NCBI GenBank assembly: GCA_014799765.1 | Contig: JAAVHK010000026.1 | Location: forward strand, 1 to 11,341 | Length of the DNA stretch: 11,341 nucleotides | Direction of reading: 5' to 3' | Origin: Ruminococcus sp. | GTDB lineage: Bacteria; Bacillota; Clostridia; Oscillospirales; Ruminococcaceae | Shown: positions 6,751 through 11,341 of the stretch, in pieces | Layout: each line of letters opens with the position of its first letter | Numbering within the stretch: the first letter of the stretch is position 1 | Notes under the pieces: model-generated | What the model was told of the DNA's origin: nothing | Databases searched by the model: none | Seen by the model: the letters and a program-made list of their open reading frames with translations, nothing else | Translations under genes and position numbers: made by a program

Positions 6751-9700
6751 AAAATTTCTTATAAAGACACTTGCATTAATGACAGCAGTTTCATTAACGG
6801 CTGTATATAGTAACGGCTATGGGACATCAGTTTCAGCGGACGTTGAAGAAGAAAATAATTTCAGACTTTCATTTCCGGAATTTTCATATATAACAGGTCA
6901 GAAAGACGGAAAACCTAATCTTGTGGCACGTGGTACTGAATATCATAATAATATAAGTCTTTATGCGGATATGCCGACAAGTTTTGATATGCGTGAAAAT
7001 GGTACAATATCTTCCGTCAAAGACCAGGGACAATACGGTACGTGCTGGACGCATTCTTCTGCTTCGAGTGCAGAAACAAGTATCATGAAGGCTGAACCGT
7101 CCGTTAATCTTTCGGAATTGCATACGGCATATTATTCATATTACGGTGACGACGCTATAAATATTACCGCCGAAACCCTGAAAGAGCATCTTGACTGGGG
7201 AGGTTCTACGGAAATAGTAACAAATCTGTGGTCACAATGGATAGGACCTGTATATGAAAGCCGTCTGCCATATGATAATACGGATTTCTTTAAAGATTCC
7301 GATAATATCGACGATATGCGTTATACAAGTGACTATCATCTTGAAAATGCCTATCTTTTTGACTTCAATGAAGACCGTTCAAATTTTGAAGATATAAATA
7401 ATCTGATAAAACAGTTTGTGTATGACGGTCAGGCGGTTGACGTGTCTTTCTATCACGATTCGCCGGAATCATATAATTCAACATGGAACTGCATAAACAG
7501 TAACAGACTTCCTAAATTTTCAAACCATGCCGTAACTATTGCCGGTTGGGACGATGATTTCCCTGCGGAGAGATTCAGCATAAAACCCGAACATAACGGA
7601 GCATGGCTTGTAAAGAACAGTTGGGGGTATTCTTTCGGCGATGACGGTTATATGTGGATTTCCTATGAAGATAAAAGTCTTAACCTGTTCGGAGTCTATG
7701 AACTTGGCGATAAGAATAATTATGCAGTAAATTATCATCATGATACATTTGTACCGTCGCAACTTATGAGTGCGGAGACCACCGGACAGAAAGCGGAATC
7801 TTCCTATATGGCGAATATTTTCACAGCGGATACCGATATGCAGATAGATGCAGTATCAACATATTTCCAGAACGCCGGAACAGATTACGAAATAACTATA
7901 TATTCCGGACTTTCCGACGAAACAGACCCGACTTCCGCTGAACCGTCAGCGATAACTTCGGGTTATGATTCGCTTACAGGTTACCGTACTATAGAACTTT
8001 CCGAAAGTGTTCCGGTAAAAGCCGGTGAAAAATTCGGTGTAGTGGTTAAACTTACCAATGAGGAAAACCCATATGTCATACCTGTTGAATCAGGACTTTT
8101 CATAAAAGATTTCAAAACGGGTGAAATAACTGATATAAATAATTATTCCAGTGCCGGACAGATTGAAAAATATACCGGAAAAAATGAAAGTTTCTACAGT
8201 GCCGACGGTAAAAACTGGTCTGATACTTACGGCGAAGAACAGAAATACACCAACGAGGAAAAAACACTTATACTGTCTATGCTTAAAGAGGAAATATATG
8301 CCGGTATACCCGAAAGTAACAAGGACGAACTTCAGGAGGCTGACGAACTCTATAAGACCTATGAGGAACTTTTTTCCTCAGGAGATTTATATATAAATGT
8401 CGGAAATATTTCACTCAAGGCTTTCGGCAATCCGGTTGACAGTGTAAAATTCTCGCATATTTCCGGAGAAGTCCCACAGGACGAAGCAGTAACATTATCG
8501 GGAGCAGGTGATATATTTGTTTCGGTGAATGATTCCGAGTACGTACCCTATACTGAACCGATAAAGATTACGGAAGAAACAAAGATTTCAGCGTATACTG
8601 ACCCCATGGCAGTCACCGGAAGAACATACAGACCGTCAAAAGCCGGATTCAGTTCATTACGTTATAAAGGCAATACTTCCGGTACAGGTTCAGCGGTAAG
8701 ACTGAATGACAGCGAATATATTATAGAATTGTCCGCAAGTGATACATCTTTACAGTTATATCCGGAGACTTCCTCAAAGATTACCATGAACGGCGAGGAA
8801 ATAAAGCCATACGAATACACCGGAAAAATAGATGTCTCATACGGTGAGACGGATATTATTTTTGAACTCGAAGAACAGAATAAACTTTCAAATAATGTGA
8901 CGGTAAGACTTCTTAAATCTCCGGTTGAATTCAGTCTTGAAAAGGAATCCATAATTTTTCAGAAAGGCTTCATAGTAACGGCTGAGGACGGCAGACAATT
9001 TTCATTCGGCGACAGTGTAAGCGATTATGCCGGACAGACAATAACAGCGGTAAATGTTGAGACTTCCGAAGAATATACATATACAGTACCGGAAAGGGCT
9101 GTACTTCCTGAACTGGAATACGATTATTATTATGAAACTTTAGGATTTATTCCTAATGCAACAGCGGAACTTCTGAAATATTCCGTAACGGAAGAACCGC
9201 TTGAAAGTGATTATGTATCTGCCGGAAAACGACTTGTTGACGGTACGTGGATTAATTCCGGTATGGTAATGAACAAGGCATTTAAGGTAATCCCGAATGA
9301 AACAGTTACTTTGAAAGTATCTGCCGGAAACGGTATGTTTGCAAGTAAACCGGTACAGTATAAGATACCGTCTGCACCGTCCGCACCTGAAAAGAATCCG
9401 GAATTTATTTTAAAGGACGGTAAATATTATCTTTCGGGATATGATTACGAGATATTACCGGCAGACACGTCCATGAGAGAGGAAGATATATCAGTACTTG
9501 CCGGAAATATGGGATATAATTCGGCAGATGATTTTAAAGCGGTAATGGCTGGACGTTATGGCATAGAATCATCTGAAGTACCGGAAATACTCGGAAATGA
9601 GTGGAAAACGGATTACGCCGTTGAAAAAGGTCAGCGGATTGCCGTGAGACTTGCTTCTGATGACAGTAATTTTGCATCTGAATGTAAATTCATGACGGTA

Positions 9701-9922
9701 GGAGAACGTAAAGGCGATATAAATGACGACGGCTTGATTGATGCCGTTGACGCTACACTTGTACTTGAACATTATGCTTCAATGTCGACAGAAAAAACCG
9801 GAACTATTGCAGAAGATAAACTTTTCTGTGCCGACTATAACGGCGACGGTCTTATAGATGCCGTCGATGCAACGGCGATACTTATGTATTACGCAGAAAT
9901 GTCAACTCAACAGAATGAATAA
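6746..9922 (+). CDS. secreted C1A papain-family cysteine peptidase with C-terminal dockerin
   Basis: This is a 1058-residue exported multidomain protease. A Sec signal peptide (KKF..K, hydrophobic LALMTAVSLTAV, probable cut after SVSA31) is followed by a short propeptide. The papain-like domain covers about 75-325: oxyanion Gln94 and catalytic Cys100 in DQGQYGTCW, His261 in NHAVTIAGWDDD, Asn291 in LVKNSWG. Tyr97 replaces the Cys of the papain QGSCGSCW motif, so that disulfide is missing. Next come a beta-rich segment like the 'lectin-like' domain of clostridial C1A proteases (about 325-470), a chitobiase-C-terminal-like repeat (about 565-615), a cadherin-like beta domain (about 645-725) and an unassigned beta-rich stretch. 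The dockerin (990-1055) has two near-identical calcium loops, D991-D1002 and D1030-D1041, each with DGLIDAVDAT. It should attach to a scaffoldin cohesin outside the cell. The strong GGAGGA site lies 6 nt before the start. The 3' end overlaps the ComEA-like gene by 8 nt. Confidence 0.93.
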   Translation: MKKFLIKTLALMTAVSLTAVYSNGYGTSVSADVEEENNFRLSFPEFSYITGQKDGKPNLVARGTEYHNNISLYADMPTSFDMRENGTISSVKDQGQYGTCWTHSSASSAETSIMKAEPSVNLSELHTAYYSYYGDDAINITAETLKEHLDWGGSTEIVTNLWSQWIGPVYESRLPYDNTDFFKDSDNIDDMRYTSDYHLENAYLFDFNEDRSNFEDINNLIKQFVYDGQAVDVSFYHDSPESYNSTWNCINSNRLPKFSNHAVTIAGWDDDFPAERFSIKPEHNGAWLVKNSWGYSFGDDGYMWISYEDKSLNLFGVYELGDKNNYAVNYHHDTFVPSQLMSAETTGQKAESSYMANIFTADTDMQIDAVSTYFQNAGTDYEITIYSGLSDETDPTSAEPSAITSGYDSLTGYRTIELSESVPVKAGEKFGVVVKLTNEENPYVIPVESGLFIKDFKTGEITDINNYSSAGQIEKYTGKNESFYSADGKNWSDTYGEEQKYTNEEKTLILSMLKEEIYAGIPESNKDELQEADELYKTYEELFSSGDLYINVGNISLKAFGNPVDSVKFSHISGEVPQDEAVTLSGAGDIFVSVNDSEYVPYTEPIKITEETKISAYTDPMAVTGRTYRPSKAGFSSLRYKGNTSGTGSAVRLNDSEYIIELSASDTSLQLYPETSSKITMNGEEIKPYEYTGKIDVSYGETDIIFELEEQNKLSNNVTVRLLKSPVEFSLEKESIIFQKGFIVTAEDGRQFSFGDSVSDYAGQTITAVNVETSEEYTYTVPERAVLPELEYDYYYETLGFIPNATAELLKYSVTEEPLESDYVSAGKRLVDGTWINSGMVMNKAFKVIPNETVTLKVSAGNGMFASKPVQYKIPSAPSAPEKNPEFILKDGKYYLSGYDYEILPADTSMREEDISVLAGNMGYNSADDFKAVMAGRYGIESSEVPEILGNEWKTDYAVEKGQRIAVRLASDDSNFASECKFMTVGERKGDINDDGLIDAVDATLVLEHYASMSTEKTGTIAEDKLFCADYNGDGLIDAVDATAILMYYAEMSTQQNE

Positions 9923-10781
9923 ATCAGGGATAATGTATCTGATAGTGGCAGTATTGACGGTAATATGTACTTCTGTCATGGTACTTTCTACGGAAAATTC
10001 TCCGGAAGAGGAAGTAACAGTTACTGTCATGAATCCTGCTCCGGTTACTTCCGGAACATTCCAGACGTCAACGGCAACCACAACAGACACTTCCGTAACT
10101 TCAACGAAAAAAATAACTACATTATGTATGACTACAACGACGGAAATTATTACAACATTTTCCGAAACTGAAACTTCTTACGTTTCGACGGATACCGAAA
10201 CAATTACAGTATCGTCTGAAACAACAGTAACTATAACTGCCGAAACGGTCACGGAGCAGGTAACGGAAGAAATTTTCATTGATATAAACGTTGCCGGAGT
10301 TGAAGAACTTACGAAACTTTACGGCATAGGAGAAGTAACGGCAAATGAGATTATAAATTATCGTGAACAGTACGGCGGTTTCAATAATATAGAGGAAATA
10401 ATGAACGTTTACGGCATAGGTGAGGCAAAATTTTCCGCAATACGTGACTATATATACGTACAGAATCCGGTATATCCGGCTGAGGAAGTGTACGAAGAAC
10501 CGGAAGAATTTCCCGAACCGGATACAGAACAGGAAATCTTTCCGGAAGAAGAAACAGTACCGCCACTTACTCTTGACGACATAGCACCGATAAACATAAA
10601 TACTGCCGGTATCGAGGAACTTATGTTATTACCGCACGTCGATGAGCAGGTTGCACAGGACATAATAACGCTTCGTGAACAGTTACATATTTTCAGTCAT
10701 GTGTATGAATTGCTATATGTGGAAAAACTTACACAAAAACAGGTGGCTGAAATCGTTGAATTTGTAACTGTTGGGCAATAG
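9915..10781 (+). CDS. membrane-anchored Thr-rich protein with two ComEA-like helix-hairpin-helix modules
   Basis: This is a 288-residue extracytoplasmic protein. Residues 7-25 (MYLIVAVLTVICTSVMVLS) form an N-terminal membrane anchor or uncleaved signal. Residues 30-120 are a low-complexity Thr/Ser/Glu-rich stalk. Module 1 (121-182) is a ComEA-type double HhH: DINVAGVEELTKLYGIGEVTA, then VYGIGEAKFSAI. An acidic Pro/Glu linker (183-220) leads to module 2 (225-287), INTAGIEELMLLPHVDEQVA, where the GIG hairpin turns are lost. ComEA binds DNA outside the membrane during natural transformation; this protein has its layout but an extra module and no comEC next to it. The start ATG 9915 overlaps the peptidase stop (ATGAATAA) with no clear ribosome binding site, so translation is probably coupled. 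The frame extends upstream to 9858 only inside the dockerin codons. ATG 9933 is a weaker alternative. Confidence 0.82.
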   Translation: MNKSGIMYLIVAVLTVICTSVMVLSTENSPEEEVTVTVMNPAPVTSGTFQTSTATTTDTSVTSTKKITTLCMTTTTEIITTFSETETSYVSTDTETITVSSETTVTITAETVTEQVTEEIFIDINVAGVEELTKLYGIGEVTANEIINYREQYGGFNNIEEIMNVYGIGEAKFSAIRDYIYVQNPVYPAEEVYEEPEEFPEPDTEQEIFPEEETVPPLTLDDIAPININTAGIEELMLLPHVDEQVAQDIITLREQLHIFSHVYELLYVEKLTQKQVAEIVEFVTVGQ

Positions 10782-10785
10782 CTAT

Positions 10786-10839
10786 AAAAGACAGTTGTTA
10801 TAATAGTGCATAAGTGTCAAAAATGCTTGTAACTGTTTT
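10786..10839 (+). terminator. possible weak terminator after the ComEA-like gene
   Basis: AAAAGACAGTT (10786-10796) can pair with AACTGTTTT (10831-10839) with one bulged G. An inner GCAT/ATGC pair (10808-10811, 10823-10826) lies in the loop. Position just after the stop codon fits a terminator, but the stem is A/T-rich and the loop long. The same bases carry the Pho-box-like repeat, so this reading is weak. Confidence 0.3.
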
Positions 10840-10844
10840 GTAAC
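10827..10844 (+). promoter_or_regulatory. Pho-box-like tandem heptamer repeat
   Basis: TTGTAAC occurs at 10827-10833 and 10838-10844 with a 4-nt spacer, giving the 11-bp one-turn spacing used by OmpR/PhoB-type response regulators. The heptamer resembles CTGTAAC/T of the enterobacterial Pho box. A third, degenerate unit (TGAAATT, 10849-10855) is in the same phase. It lies about 100 bp upstream of the -35 of the lipoprotein promoter. The function is inferred. Confidence 0.45.
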
Positions 10845-10870
10845 TTTCTGAAATTTTATCAGTAATTTAT

Positions 10871-10915
10871 GTGAATTTCAACAAGAAAAATGTGTTGAAA
10901 GTATACATATTTCAC
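10871..10915. repeat. nested inverted repeat upstream of the lipoprotein promoter
   Basis: TTTCAACA (10876-10883) and TGTTGAAA (10893-10900) are perfect reverse complements around a 9-nt loop. GTGAA (10871-10875) and TTCAC (10911-10915) add an outer pair. No T-run follows, so a regulator-binding site is more likely than a terminator. It lies about 30-70 bp upstream of the -35 element. Confidence 0.5.
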
Positions 10916-10943
10916 AAGAAATATTAAAGAACGTTATAAACTA

Positions 10944-10972
10944 TTGACTTTATACAAAAAATAAGGTATATT
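10944..10972 (+). promoter_or_regulatory. sigma-A promoter for the leader RNA and lipoprotein gene
   Basis: TTGACT (10944-10949) and TATATT (10967-10972) match consensus at 5/6 each, with the optimal 17-nt spacing. Transcription would start near 10979, giving a leader of about 240 nt before the lipoprotein ATG at 11220. Confidence 0.7.
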
Positions 10973-10978
10973 TTAATA

Positions 10979-11168
10979 AAAGCAAATAATCCGTAGTGGG
11001 TGCATTGCACAGATAGTACCGGCTCTCTGCTGAGGTCACACACTCCGGAAATAATGCGGAAATTTTTTCGCAAAGAGCTTTTGGTATCAGTAGTTTCCGC
11101 TATGATGTTACGCATGGCGAGGACAATCGCTCGTAGTATCGGTTGCAGAAACGGAATATCTATTCATA
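10979..11168 (+). ncRNA. candidate structured leader or small RNA, family not recognised
   Basis: The first roughly 190 nt after the promoter are much less A/T-rich than the flanks and have no credible coding frame. Hand-found helices are: GTGC/GCAC (11000-11003 with 11007-11010); TACCGGCTCT with AGAGC...TGGTA (11017-11026 with 11074-11086, a TTTT bulge); TGCGGAA with TTTTCGCA (11055-11061 with 11066-11072); CGCTATG with CATGGCG (11098-11104 with 11113-11119); and a closing TCCGT/ACGGA pair (10990-10994 with 11151-11155). A CGAG/CTCG hairpin (11118-11121 with 11130-11133) would compete with one of these. Size and closing pair would suit a 6S-like RNA; position suits a riboswitch-type leader. 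I recognise no known riboswitch core. Confidence 0.4.
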
Positions 11169-11196
11169 ATATTATATTTATTAAGAAATATAATAT
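11169..11196 (+). other. AT hairpin just upstream of the lipoprotein ribosome binding site
   Basis: ATATTATATTT (11169-11179) and AAATATAATAT (11186-11196) are perfect reverse complements with a 6-nt loop, ending 7 nt before AAGGAGG. No T-run follows, so it is not a standard terminator. It may stabilise the 5' end or form the 3' boundary of the leader RNA. Confidence 0.5.
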
Positions 11197-11219
11197 ACAT
11201 TTTAAGGAGGAAAAATCAA

Positions 11220-11341
11220 ATGAACAAACTTAAGAAAACTTTAGCTTTAGTAGCAACTCTCGCTATGGCTACAAGTGCATTCGCAAGCTGTGGAGATGAC
11301 AGCTCATCTCCATCAAGCTCATCTTCATCATCTTCTTCATC
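11220..11341 (+). CDS. Ser-rich lipoprotein, probably an ABC substrate-binding protein, cut by window end
   Basis: Only 40 full codons are visible. The N-terminus MNKLKKTLALVATLAMATSA is a positively charged then hydrophobic signal peptide. It ends in a lipobox-like FAS-Cys24, predicting diacylglyceryl attachment and anchoring to the outer face of the membrane. It is followed by GDDSSSP and a run of serines (TCA/TCT/AGC codons, so a low-complexity DNA tract to the window end). This layout is usual for solute-binding lipoproteins of Firmicute ABC transporters, but no binding-domain sequence is in view. The start is firm: AAGGAGG at 11204-11210, 9 nt before ATG. The Pho-box-like repeat upstream would fit a PstS phosphate-binding protein; that is inference only. 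Confidence 0.8.
   Translation, partial: MNKLKKTLALVATLAMATSAFASCGDDSSSPSSSSSSSSS

Noticed and set aside
9713..9900. Short near-repeat of DNA encoding DGLIDAVDAT twice
   Set aside because: This is the normal internal duplication of a type I dockerin, not a separate DNA repeat element.
9858..9914. Upstream extension of the ComEA-like frame
   Set aside because: It runs inside the conserved dockerin codons of the peptidase; the hydrophobic anchor fits a start at 9915.
10796..10804. Extended -10-like TGTTATAAT after the ComEA-like gene
   Set aside because: No acceptable -35 at 16-18 nt, and it lies inside the possible terminator; too weak to call a promoter.
11000..11233. 77-codon open frame across the leader region
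   Set aside because: It has no ribosome binding site, no recognisable domain, overlaps the lipoprotein start, and covers bases better explained as structured RNA.
1..11341. CRISPR arrays, tRNA/rRNA genes, insertion sequences or phage genes
   Set aside because: I looked for regularly spaced repeats, tRNA-like ends, transposase motifs and phage structural motifs and saw none.

Overview
The window reads as chromosomal DNA of an anaerobic gut or rumen Firmicute, most likely a Ruminococcus-type member of the Oscillospiraceae. The main evidence is a secreted papain-like peptidase that ends in a type I dockerin, the module that docks proteins onto cellulosome-type scaffolds. Supporting signs are the moderate to low G+C, strong AAGGAGG-type ribosome binding sites, a tgt/queA queuosine locus, and a fatty-acyl-CoA-ligase-like protein whose catalytic half resembles Bacillus YngI. 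All genes are on the + strand. The species call is inference.

Bases 1-3627 hold a tight housekeeping operon: tgt (its 5' end lies outside the window), a small PAS-domain protein, queA, a HAD-family phosphatase and a small metallophosphoesterase. Gaps are 12 nt each, and the last pair overlaps as ATGA. tgt and queA carry out two steps of queuosine modification of tRNA. The PAS protein between them is a possible sensor of unknown ligand.

Bases 3625-6292 form a single-gene unit. An AT-rich palindrome is followed by a perfect-consensus sigma-A promoter (TTGACA, 17 nt, TATAAT). The promoter drives an 844-residue fusion of a sugar-phosphate-isomerase/epimerase-like TIM barrel to a complete acyl-CoA synthetase, and a stem-loop terminator closes the unit.

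Bases 6302-10781 hold an AT-rich EVE-domain gene, a 1058-residue secreted C1A cysteine peptidase with dockerin, and, overlapping its stop codon by 8 nt, a membrane-anchored Thr-rich protein with two ComEA-like helix-hairpin-helix modules. The EVE and peptidase genes share an identical 24-nt ribosome-binding-site block. The overlap suggests that the peptidase and the ComEA-like protein are made together and both act outside the membrane.

Bases 10782-11219 are non-coding and regulatory. They contain a Pho-box-like tandem repeat (TTGTAAC-4 nt-TTGTAAC), a large inverted repeat, a good promoter (TTGACT, 17 nt, TATATT), and a roughly 240-nt leader with several hairpins that may be an uncharacterised structured RNA or riboswitch-like leader. 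The leader precedes a Ser-rich lipoprotein gene cut off by the window end. That gene is probably an ABC-transporter substrate-binding protein, possibly PstS-like if the Pho-box reading is right.
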